Origin: Zoroaster sp. YZ-2022 | Taxonomy: Eukaryota > Echinodermata > Asteroidea > Forcipulatida > Zoroasteridae | Assembly: GCA_029582265.1 (NCBI GenBank) | Contig: CM055819.1 | Location: 41,282,761-41,346,760, forward strand | Direction: 5' to 3' | DNA: 64,000 nt | Position numbers and translations under genes: made by a program | Shown: positions 11,275-23,100 of the stretch, piece after piece | Position numbering within the stretch: position 1 is the first letter of the stretch | Layout: each line of letters begins with the position of its first letter | The notes under the pieces: generated by a model | Databases searched by the model: none | Told to the model about the DNA's origin: nothing | What the model saw: only the letters and a program-made list of their open reading frames with translations

Positions 11275-12286
11275 TAGGCATGATGCCTAAGTTGGTATTA
11301 AACGTGAATTCCAAACCTGAGTTTTATATAACACTGTTGCATAAAACTGGTACAACCAGGGATAATACTTTTAGGCCCAATGCAATGTATAACAGTTCGT
11401 GAGCCCTGTCCGATCATTATTTTGTGTCAATATCTACTGCTGTTTTATAGCTTGCTGTATAAGTTCTTCTCTTTTCCTACAATTTGGCTTGGCATTATGG
11501 ACTTTAATGAATCCGTCGAACCCAAATTTAAATGCTTCTTGAATAATATTTGTCAAAGACACAAACAAAAACTCAATTAAGAGTCCATTTAGAAGTTGTA
11601 TAAGTTTTTAAATGAATTACATTTTTGTGAAAGCCAATTTTTTCCTGCTGGGAATGACACTTATGGCGGCTTTTAAAAATCAACTACGTTGTTACTCAAG
11701 AGAAATTCTAAAATTAAACTGAATTGGGATGAAATTAGATTAAGAATATAACGTATGACTATTTTTGGCTTCAAAATTAAACAACGATAACGCTGTTGTA
11801 TATTATGCATATCTTATCACATTATTTTACCCTCTGCCTTAATGCATTACACCAGCGGTGGCCAACCTTTTAACCGAGGGCCGAATTGTAATTGGCAAAG
11901 GGTATGGTAGGCTGTAAGAAATAATAATGTACCCTTTTATTGCCAAGGCCTACATTGACACCCTAAAGACCACCTCATAATAGACCGATTTTGAAAAATT
12001 GTACCCTCCACCCCTTATTGTTTCCCCTATATGACATAATCAAGGACAGACCTTTTAAATATTGTAAAAAATATGCATAGTCCATGACCGTAATATATTG
12101 TGCTTTGACTAAACTTTGACAAGCGATGGCTTTTAAATACTTTTAGCAAAAAAAAAAGTCACGTAGAAAAGCACTCTTAGAGTCCAATCCTCCTCCAAGT
12201 AGAGCTGGGGAGCTTTTTTCTGTGGAATTCTGTAGAAACTTGTATTGTGTCGTGGTCGACATAAGAAGACGACTAGCATGTTTTGC
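11275..12286. other. Intergenic sequence with one hAT-like end
   Basis: No gene was recognised. Near 11852 the words ACCAGCGGTGGCCAACCTTT and GAGGGCCG look like one end of a hAT/Charlie-type element, but no matching second end was found, so it is a fragment at best. Confidence 0.35.
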
Positions 12287-12354
12287 GATAAGTAAGACTA
12301 ATTGCGGTGACACCATGTGGAATCTCAATTGAGTAGTAATTAGTCTTACTTATC
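12287..12354. repeat. Short inverted-repeat element shared with 62561-62614
   Basis: Perfect 17-bp arms GATAAGTAAGACTAATT (12287-12303) and complement (12338-12354) enclose 34 bp. The left arm, the core (GCGGTGACACCATGTGGAAT) and the GTAGTAATTAG start of the right arm recur at 62561-62614, where they abut a Penelope-like sequence. This is probably a fragment of that repeat family. Confidence 0.6.
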
Positions 12355-12889
12355 ATCCTCACCATGCAAAGCTACAAGATTTACCTATGTTTTGCGATGT
12401 TGAGTAGCTTGGGCAGCTGGGAAGGTGATCGCATGCTGTGGCTAGTGTTTGGCTCATTTGAGAGTTTTTCCATGGTACAGCCGGCCTAAGAATAACATAT
12501 TTTGAATATTGATTTGCAAAATCATTACTTCACTGAGGTTGTTGACAAATTTAATCATTTCCAATTCTATAGTTTTCAAGAAATATCATAAAACTGTTGA
12601 TTACGTTTATGAGAAGCATGGGATTACGGTTTTCTTAAAATCTTGCCTTGCAGGTCTATATACTTTAAACTATGTTTCGCATATTTTTCCCCATTTGAAG
12701 TAGGACTGGTCGGTCGAAAACGTCAACTACACTATTTCATTATGCTGTATTCGTAGATACATTTTGTAAAATGAAGAAAAAAAACAACATTTTTTAAATT
12801 ACCAATGGCAGTCGTATTTGTAACGCACTAAACCAACCGACTAGTCTTTTAATCTCATGAAAATAGTACCAGTAGCTTCTTGAGAATAG

Positions 12890-13340
12890 CACCATGACAT
12901 GACAATTAAGTTGGCCAAGGTGATCCACTGGGATTTGTGTATTGAACCATGTGCAGGAAAAGGTAGAAACAAGTACCATGTCAAGATCTTCTGGGACTTC
13001 CACACAGATCATGTTATAGAACATAAACGGTCGGATGTTGCTGTCTTGAATAAGCATGAGAAGATGAATTTTGTCATCTTTACCGATATAGCTGTGCCAA
13101 GCAGCATCGAAGGAGAAATGTAAAAAGCATATAATTATGAGGACTTTAATAGTGAGAGAATTCCTGGGGAATAGGGCGAGTTAATGTGAAGGTTGTTCCC
13201 GTGGTAGTGGGATCACTAGCTACAATCCCGAAGGTTTTGGAGAAACATCTTCAAGAGGTAGGACTATCTGGTAGAGTGGAATTACTACAGAAGGCGGCAC
13301 TCTTAAAGACAGCAAGGACTCTGTGAAAGACACTCAGGCT
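12890..13340 (+). pseudogene. 3' remnant of a non-LTR retrotransposon ORF
   Basis: The frame at 12899-13123 reads KLAKVIHWDLC, then KIFWDFHTDHVIEHKRSDVA, then FVIFTDIAVPSS. After a stop and frame change, 13177-13330 reads VKVVPVVVGSLATIPKVLEK and then VELLQKAALLKTARTL. This order (tryptophan-rich segment, DHVIEHxRPD-like box, IDIAVP box, VVPIVVGALG-like box, helical end) is the C-terminal region of a widespread metazoan LINE polyprotein. At least one stop and one frameshift. RT and endonuclease are missing, as expected for a 5'-truncated insertion. Confidence 0.7.
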
Positions 13341-14160
13341 ACAGGAAGTAGCTTGACTGGAGGTGTAAGACCAAAAAGACTTTCCGGTTTCTGGTCTCCG
13401 CGCGACGGCATTTTTATGTTTTATTTTTTGTTGCGCTATAAAACGATGTCCAATTGCAGCTAAAATTTATGAATCGGATGGAATTCTACTGTGCTGTGTT
13501 TTAAATGACTTTTTCACATGAACGTATGAACCTTTGCCCGAATTGTGAGGCCTCTCTTGCCACTTTGCTTTGCGTATGGGAAATTTAGTTTCCACTGGTT
13601 GGCAAGGTTTTCACTAGTTGGCAAAAACCCCTGTTTTGAACACTTTCTCAACCAGAATGACGCACATACAGGTACATGTACATGTACGGTTGTTGCTTCA
13701 TAAAGAGTTCAAAAACAGTGTAAACAGTGTACACGTAGGCCTTTGTGTTGTTGCAGACACTCGGTATTATATGATGTGACGTCATGTATATCCATTCATA
13801 ACATTCCTATTATTGAAAAATGTTCCGTTTATGATGGGCGGTCAACTACAATACCAATATCGTTTTTGGGGAACTGTGTTTTGTCAGGAAAACGTATAAA
13901 CCTATGCCCTCTAGACTGTAAACGTTAATTATATCGTCAACGGTACAATCACGGACAATTATACCCATAACTGAAAAGGTAAGTAACAAATTTGTGTTAG
14001 TTTGGGAGGGCATCATGAACAAGTTCAAGTTCACTACAGTTTGAACTACAATTCACTACAGTTACATGTAGGCATTGTAAATACATGTATTAGGCCAAGG
14101 ACAGTAATTCGCTGATAGGGCTTGGTTCTAAGAACAGCTTGGATTTTGTTTATGTCTTCA
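13341..14160. other. Intergenic region upstream of SULT gene 1
   Basis: No gene was recognised. The words TTTCCGGTTTCTGGTC (13383) and CGCGCGACGGC recur in part at 38866 and, complemented, at 39100, which suggests a small dispersed repeat. The promoter and any untranslated first exon of the sulfotransferase gene should lie here or further upstream, but no TATA box could be assigned. Confidence 0.35.
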
Positions 14161-14171
14161 GATATTTAGTG

Positions 14172-17100
14172 ATGGATACGTTGTCAACAATGCAACCCAA
14201 AGATATGCACGCCTTTGAGACCTACGAGTATGAGGGAGTTCATCTTCCCTTAGACACGTTAAGAAGTACTATGGATGAGTTAAAAACATTCCATATCAGG
14301 CAAGATGATGCATTTATCACATCCTTTCCTAAATCAGGTACAGAATTTACTGATATTAATGTTATTTGTGCTGATGTTTTTATTAATAATTTTAATCCCT
14401 CATTTATCCAGTCCCAGGACCAGTACATGACGATCAGATGATTTCATTCGAATGTCATGTTATTGAGCTCAATTACATATGCATTCACATATCGATTTAG
14501 TAATTAATGGTGCACGACGTCGTCACCTCTATATCAATAGCCATGAAGGCGCCAGGTACATTCAACACTGGTCCGTGCACTGGTCCATGTCACCTGGTCC
14601 GTGCACTGGTCCATGCCACCTGGTCCGTGCACTGGTCCATGCCACCTGGTCCGTGCACTGGTCCATGCCCTCTGGTCCGTGCACTGGTCCATGCCACCTG
14701 GTCCGTGCCAGGTAGTAAGAAGACAAGTAGTTCACGAATTCGGGTCAACTCGTACCCAAGTCAACTCGTTCCCAAGTCAACTCGTACCCAAGTCAACTCG
14801 TACCCAGGACAACTCGTACCCAAGTCAACTCGTACCCAAGTCAACTCGCACCTAAGTCAAGTCATTCGATGAAAAAAAGTAATAAAGGAAACATGTAATT
14901 TTTTGCGTTATTTAGGGTTGTTTTTTGTTTCATCGCTGAATTATTTAAAAAAAAGAAAGATATAATTTTGGGTAAGTACTTTGTCGTTATTTTGACGATA
15001 TTTCTGGTATTTTCGCTATGGGATAATGACATTATTTTATTTTATATTTTTCAGAAGAATTGACTAGAAGACAAGAGGAAAGGAAGAAAACGAAGAAGGA
15101 AAAGAAGATTCAGAAAAAGAAATATCATTAAAAAGAGAAAAAGAACATGAAAAAGAATGGAAAAACGAATAAGAAAATAAAATCAGAAAGTTGATTAACA
15201 AATTAAAACATAATGAAACATATTTTATTGCATGATATTCAAATCTCTTTTTGGAAGTTGTGGTGGGGAATGTGTTCATGTGGGAGAAACGGGAGAGACA
15301 GCGGCTTGCGGATATACTCGTTCACTTTAGTGTCCGTGGTGTATGGTACTTGGAGTCCCAGTTCTTGGCACTTGCGCCAAACAGCTTGCGTCCAGTGGTA
15401 GAGGGTACGAGTTGACTTGGGTACGAGTTGACCCGTTTCCTTGTTCACTAACCCCTTTCACATACACACATGTACATAATGTTATACCAGCATTTAATAC
15501 ATGTACGTGTCCCCCCAGGTCATAATTGCGCAATACATCCCCGTATAGATCCGCCCAGGTCACAAGTTTTGCATGGTTTGGTTTTGGAAATGAGCTATTA
15601 AATGTTATGTTTCAGGTACAACGTGGACGCAAGAGATAATGTGTGCCGTTCTCCACGATGGCAACATTGAGACACTGAACAAATCACACACATGGGTGAG
15701 GGTACCAATTTTAGAGATGACAAACGGTGGCTATGACAACAGAGATGTAAGTCATAATAATGCCACATTTGTTTATTAATTGATTTGCGTTGATTTACAC
15801 CGAGACTCACACACGCAGAGTGGCGGAATAAAAGTCTTGTTAACAATACGCTCTAATTAATATAATAATAATAATAATAATAAAGATTTTTAGCGCGCAC
15901 ATATCCACCCTGCTGGGCGCTCAAGGCGCGGAAACAAAGAAAAACATTAATACAAACAATATACAATGATAGCATAGGGAAAACAAATTATGTACCGAGA
16001 TACATGTACCTAAAATGCAATTACAAATATACATCATCTTTGAAGAGTTGTGACATAAGATGAGTTTTAAGCATCGACTTGAATCTGGTTATACTATGAC
16101 AAGATTTGAGTTTAGTTGGAAGATGATTCCAGAGTCTCGGAGCTGCGACAGAAAACGACCTATCACCCCAGTTCCGTTTTGAAGTTGCTTCCTTGAGGAG
16201 TGACATGTTGCTGGAGCGCAAATTGCGTGATGGAGTGTAGACTTTAAGTAGTTCAGAAATATAAATTGGAGCAATGTTATTAAAAGATTTGTGAACAATT
16301 AGCATAAGTTTAAAAACAATTCTCTGTGAAACAAGAAGCCAGTGCAGTTCTTTCAAGATTGGCGTGATATGGCATGACTTTCTGGACAAAGTCACAACAC
16401 GAGCTGCTGTGTTTTGTATGTGCTGAAGACGAGATATTTGATTCTGCGGAAGACCGTAAAGGAGAGCATTCCGTTATCAAGCCGTGATGTGACAAACGCA
16501 TGTATAATTTGTTCAGCAGCACTTTTATTCAAGTATTTCCTAATTCGGCTTATATTTCTGATATGAAATGATGATATGCGAACAATGTTGGAGATATGTG
16601 GTTTTAAAGTCATTGTCGAGTCAAATATAACACCCAAATTACGTGCATGTAATGAGGGAGTTATCTGCGAGTCACCAATTGTAATAAATGGAAGAGAAAC
16701 TTTAGACAATTGCTGACGTGATCCAAATAGAACAAATTCTGTTTTTCATCGTTCAATTTCAGGAAGTTTTGTCTCATCCAACTTCGAATCTCTTGAATAC
16801 ATTTCTCCAGTGTTTTAATGCAGGAATCAGCAGGTTCTTGAGAAGATTTAAAAGTAATGTAAAGCTGCGTGTCATCAGCGTAAACATGGTAATTTAAATT
16901 ATACTTCAAAATGATATCACGAACTGGAGAGGTATAAACAGTAAACCACTGTGGGCCGAGCACAGAGCCTTGGGGTACAGAATAGTCAAGAGTAACAGGC
17001 TCGGAGATAGCGTTACCAATACAAACATGCTGAGGCCTATTTAAAAGGTAGGACTTACACCAATCCAGGGCTGTGTCATGTATTCCAAGATGATATTGAA

Positions 17101-20100
17101 GGCGGGAGAGAAGGATTTTATGATCGACAGTGTCAAAAGCGGCGCTTAAGTCTAACAAAACTAATGCAGTGATTTCCCTCATCCATGGCAGATAAAATGT
17201 CATTGTTGACGCGAAGAAGAGCAGTTTCCGTTCCATGAAATGGTTTGTAGGCTGACTGAAATGTGTCCGACAGGTTATTAGCACGAACATGGTCAGAGAT
17301 CCGTGATGAAACAACTCGCTCGATTGTTTTTCCAAGGTACTTTAAATTCGCTACTGGTCGGTAATTTTTGAAAACTTCCTTGTCCAAATTGGGTTTCTTT
17401 AGGAGTGGTTTAACATGAGCAACCTTCTGGCTATTAGGGAAACAACCGGAAGAAAGAGATCTGTTTACAATAATTGTGATATACTTAGCAAACACATCAA
17501 TATTTTGTTTTATTAGCGAAGTTGGCACTGGATCAAGTTCACATGATTTTGATGGCGATTTCATGATGAGTTTCTTGATCTCCGTAACACTAGTAGGCTC
17601 AAACATGGACAGTCCACTTCAGGGGACTCCCTTACCTGTTAAACCTACAAATGCACATTTCACTAGCCGAAGGCTACCTCGTTAGATTCTTTTTTACCGC
17701 ACCCTAATAGCGCCCTCCAGTGTCCCTTCCCATCATGCCTCTGCGCCATGCGTGTCGTCGTCCTCTTTTTCTCTAGCGCTACGTTGGAGAAAGACGTAGT
17801 TTTTTCTGCGGAGCTCCGCTCCCGGATTAACCGACTTTTTTGTCACCTCGAACTTGATTCTTGAAGTTTTTTGGTCTGTTCCTTAGCGAACAGACCGTGG
17901 GTAAGTCCTTGTTTTATTCCTTTCTTGTTTTTACACTACAGGAATTATGGATTTAGCCCCCGATTTTTCTTCTCCGTGCGGCTCTTGTCAGCGCGCGAAA
18001 CCCCGCGCTTCTGTAGATCCGCATGAATTATGCCCCCGCTGCAGAACGTGCAATCGTTTGAAGCCGTGCACAGTCTGCCGCGGTTGGGAGGATACGGAGT
18101 GGGAGGCAGTGACAGCCTGGCTCCGTTCCCGCTCCCCCTCCGGTGTTTTTTCTACCAGCCTTCGGGGCCGTTCTCGGACCCATTCCGGGTCCCAACGATC
18201 TCTTCTCGGAGCCATACCTGCGCGGTCCCTGGCCTCCGACGTTGTGACTCTCTCAGAACCCACCAGCGGCATACCTTCGCGGTCCCTGTCTGCTGGTAGG
18301 GCCTCTACTACAGATTTTTTGTTTTCTTCTGAGGACATACCTTCGCGGTCCCTGTCCTCTGGAAAAACCACTGCTGTTGACCCTTCCACCGGGGACTTAC
18401 CTTCGCGGTCCCTGTCCTCCAAAAAGGTGTCACCACTGGAACCAAGGAAAGTTTGAGACATACCTTCGCGGTCCCTGCCATCCAAAACTACCAGTTCCAA
18501 AAGAAAGACTAGAGCCATACCTTCGGGGTCACTGGCCTCTGGGTCTACAGTAAAGGCAAAGGGGCGCAAGTCTACCGGTGACATACCTTCGCGGTCCCTG
18601 TCATCCGGGACGGCCGCCACTGCCGGACCCCCAGCTACGGGAGACATACCTTTATGGTCACCGGCCTCTGGTAGCGCGGTAGCCCATATCGATCCGCCTT
18701 TACCGGCTAGCCCCCATGGCAGTCATTACAGCCGGGCAGACTCCGGTGGAGAAAGGGAACGTACTGGCCGTCGTAAGAGGCGACACCGCTACAGCTCTAG
18801 TGCGTCTTCCTCGGGCAGTTCCCCCCGGTACCGCCGATCACCGGATGGGTCCACAGCACTACTCCTACAGGGATTTCAAGATCTGACAGCCACTGTGGCG
18901 TCTCTGGTCAAAAAACCTACAGGGGCCGTTCCGACTCGCCCCTTACCCCCAGAACCGACTGACTACGGGTCAAGCCCTGTGGCTGGGGATGCAATATCTG
19001 TACTCGTCTCCGATGAGTTTTCCGACACTGACGAGGTACCTGACGTTGGGTTCGTCCCAGATGTACCGCCTTCTGCAGTTGCCCCAAGTTCATCCGGTTT
19101 GCCTGCGGACGTTCTTCAGCCCATGGGTCCCCCAGGGTTTTCCGCTGGATCTCGGGATATGCCCCAACGCCCCGGCGATGACACGTTCATTCCGTCAAGG
19201 GGCTCCTCAGGCGACTCTGATACTGCTAGTACCCACTCTACTTCAGATCGCCGGCTTCGTCTGGTTATGAAGGACATGGTCCGGGTGCTACACATTCCTT
19301 CCTCAGGCGAACCTACGGCAACCGGCGACGGAACTCGCCAATCCTTTAAGCGGCGTACTGCTCCCGCGGCGCCCAGAGAGGGACACTTTCCGGTCTTTCC
19401 GATTGATCGACTTTGTGTGGACCGCATCACGACTCTTTCAAAAGTGAGACGGATACGCCCGTGTTCTCGCCGGGATCTACGTCCCTTTAGAGTCCCTCAG
19501 GTGGACTTTGATCAATTTTTGACAGTTCCTTCCTTACCAACTGCCTCCAGGGATAAGATTGCAGCCGATACAGGTGCTCGCAATTCAGTAAAGGCCCCCT
19601 TTCCCAGTCGGGAGAGAAATGGCTTAGAGGATACTCTGATTAAGGTAGACACGGCCTCACGAGCGGGCCTTCGTGTTTCCTGTTTTCTTCAACTGCTATC
19701 GGAATATCTAGTTTGCTCTTGTGAGACAGACTCCACTGTTTCAGCGGAGGCAACTGAGATGGCCTTTCGCTGCTTGGATGATTGCCTCCGTATCTGCATG
19801 GACCAGTTCACACGAATCTCCATGCTGGCCACGGCCGCTCGGAGATCCAACGTGACTGAGTCAATTTTTCTTCCGTCCGATGGGGTCATATCTGACTTGG
19901 AAGGCGTTCCACGTCTCGGGCCTGATTTATTCGCGGGACAGTTCCAGGTTATCATGGAAAGGGAGGCTAACCGGATCACGGCTACGGACAAAATCAACCT
20001 CCGTAAATCATCTACGTAGAGCTCCCCCCATCCTACTAGGGGCTTCTCCCAACTGGGGAAGAGCCAGCGCTTTCCAGGGAAGCTTCTTAAACCCTTCCAC

Positions 20101-23100
20101 CCGGTCAGCGCTACACCCCAAGGGTACCCTACATCCACTTCTTGGTCCGCAACCCCACAGTCACGTCCTGGGAGTGGCCGTGGCCGGGGATCCAGACCAG
20201 GGTTTACCCCTCGCCCTAAGACCACCCGTGGTGGCTTCTGGCGCCAGTGACGTTTGTCCCCCTCCGGCTCCCTACCTCGGGCCCGTAGGGGGTCGTCTTT
20301 CTATTTTTGCGAAGACTTGGGCCCTTTTGTGCGCGGTCGTGGGGGTTCTCGAAACCGTAACCAAAGGTTATGCTCTGGTGTTTACGAGTGCCCCCCCCCC
20401 CCCCCCCCATCGTATTACATGCCAAAAATAACGTCGGTCCCAGCAGATCCCGACAAACGGCGTACACTGGAATCAGAGATTCAGGCTCTTATCAAACGGG
20501 CGATTACCATGATACCGCCCGATCGGGCAAACCAAGGGTTCTTTTCAAGTTCTTTCTAACGCCAAAGCAATAACAGGGCGAATGGCGTCCAGTTTTAAAC
20601 CTTCGCCCCTTGAGCCACTTCATACGCCCAGAGCGTTTTCGGATGGAAACCTTACACGTAGTTCTGGAGGCTTTGCCCCATCCTGCATGGGGGGCTTCGC
20701 TGGACTTGAAGGATGCTTACCTACACGTCCCGATAGGGGAAAACGACTGCTCTTTCCCCACTTTTCTCGGTGCCGAGCTGCATCTTCAAAGAGGACTTGT
20801 CTCACCCACTTGAGAAAGGGTCGACAATCTCATAGAATGTGTAGCCATCCTCTTGTCCGCCCAATCTGCTCCCGCAGCGGCTTGGCTACGACTACTGGGT
20901 CTGATAGCAAGCATGGTGGACCTCATACCATGGTGCAGGATGAGGCTCCGTCCGTTACAGCTACACCTACTTGCCTTGTACCGGATCTACCGGGACCCTA
21001 TCACCCTTCCGGTTCCGGTACTTTCCCACATACGACCGCACCTCCGTTGGTGGCTCCAACGAGAGGTCCTCACCAAGGGAAATATCTTCCCATGCCCCCA
21101 ACCCATCTTGACTCTGACCATAGAGGCTTCCAACCTGGGCTGGGGTGCTCATTTTGGGACAGACTCTTGCGCAGGGACTTGGTCCCAAGAGGAGAAACCT
21201 TTACACATCAACATCCTCGAGCTCCTGGCTGTTCAGAAGGCTTGATATATACTTCGGACCGACCGTGTCCGGCCAACACACCCGAGTCAGTACCGACAAC
21301 ACAACAGTTGTGGCCTACATCAATCGGCAAGGGGGCACTCGGTCCCCACGCTTATGCATGTACCTTTGGAACCTACTCTGTTGGTGCATAGCGAACAAGA
21401 CAACCCTATCAGCGGTTCTCCTACCCGGGAGGCTGAATACGGTGGCAGATGCTCTCCGGAGACAGCCCTGCCGACGGAATGGACATTGCACCCATCCGTG
21501 GTTTGAGCCATCTTTCATCGGTTCGATCGCCCCCACATAGATCTCTTTACCTCAGCCCGGAACAACCAGTTATCGGTATACTGCTCTCGGGGCAGGGATC
21601 CTCAGGCATGGGCATGGGACGCCCTATTGACCGATTGGTCAAACATGTACGCTTATGCTTACCCACCGATCTCCCTCCTCCCAAGGGTCTTGGCGAGGAT
21701 CGAGACCACTCCTTGCCTAGTGCTTCTTATAGCTCCTTTTTGGCCCCGTCAGCCCTGGTTTCAGAAACTAGTCTGCCTTCTGGTGAGTCCTCCTGTCCTG
21801 CTTCCCCACAGGGAGGATCTTCTCAGCCAACCTCAGTCGCGCATTTACCATCCCCAATCGGAGACTCTACACTTAACGTGTTGGATGTTGTCAAACGATC
21901 CTGTTGTTCAGCGGGCCTTTCAGAGAACGCTGCAGCCTTGGCGGCCCGGAGCCGACGTCCATCTACAAGGACGACCTACAACAGCCGCCTACGACATTAC
22001 CATAAATGGGGCGGCGACAACTCTGTTGATCCCTGCTCAGCATCTATACAACAAATAGGCGATTTCCTATCTTGCCCTTTTTCAGCAGGGCCTTACCGTG
22101 GCCACGATACGAGGGTATCGCTCGGCCCTCGGTGCGGTTCATCCCGGCTTTCCAGATAACTCTACCGTTTCATCCAACGGGGCCTTGACTCAACTCCTCA
22201 GGGGCATGTTCCTCGAACATCCTCCACGGACGGAGTTACTGCCTTCATGGGACCTGGGGCAAGTGCTTCAGTCTCTTAAGATAGCTCCCTTCGAACCACT
22301 AGCTCAGGCATCACTTATTGACCTCTCTGTCAAAACGGTCTTCTTGGTAGCCATCGCCACGCAAGGCGCCGTAGCGAACTTCATGCCCTAACTGTTGACC
22401 ATGGACTTATCACGTGGGAACCTGGCGGGGTTCGCCTCATCCCCCGTCATTCTTTCCTTACGAAAGATCAGTCCCCTTCATGTCTTCCCCCGGACATTTT
22501 TATCCCTGACATCAAGTCAGCCTCATCCATACCTGCGGATAGCCTCTGGTGCCCTGTCCGAGCACTTAAATGGTATCTGGCTCGTACTAAGCCGCTTCGG
22601 GGCTCTGTCCCCCAACTACTCATCTCATCCACGATGCCGCATGGGGCGGCCTCCCTGGATACTATCTCCCAATGAATAGTGCGGGCCATACACTCATCGC
22701 AATCGCAATGGCCCACCTCCACTGGGAAGACTGCCCATGCTCACGAGACACGGGCTATGTCAACTTCATGGGCCTACATGCAGGGTGTCCCACTTCAGGA
22801 CATCCTCTATGCAGCAGCCTGGAAGACGCCTTCAACATTCACGTCTTGTTACCTGAGGGATGTACTACAGGCGGCGGGACGGGTTGGCCGTGCCACTCTC
22901 AGGACGGCTCGATCCCCCGTTCCGGCCTCCACACAATGACTGGATGTCGGCCCCTGCTGGTGCCTTCTGGTCCTTTCATTTGTGAGTGTGTGCCCTTTTT
23001 CTGTTTTAATTGGGAGAACGTGAAGGGACCAATTCGTTTGGTTTTCCTTGATGGATTCTTCCTATGCCTCGCCCTCGCCCTCCTCCTTTTTCCCTGTGCT

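Noticed and set aside
14479..14872. Open frames with HLVRALVHAT-type and QLVPKSTRT-type repeats
   Set aside because: Translations of the 26-bp and 16-bp minisatellites. The frames overlap in three phases, as expected for repeats.
17988..18647. 219-codon minus ORF with DRDREGM repeats
   Set aside because: Antisense reading of the DIRS gag repeats, whose spacing is a multiple of three on both strands.
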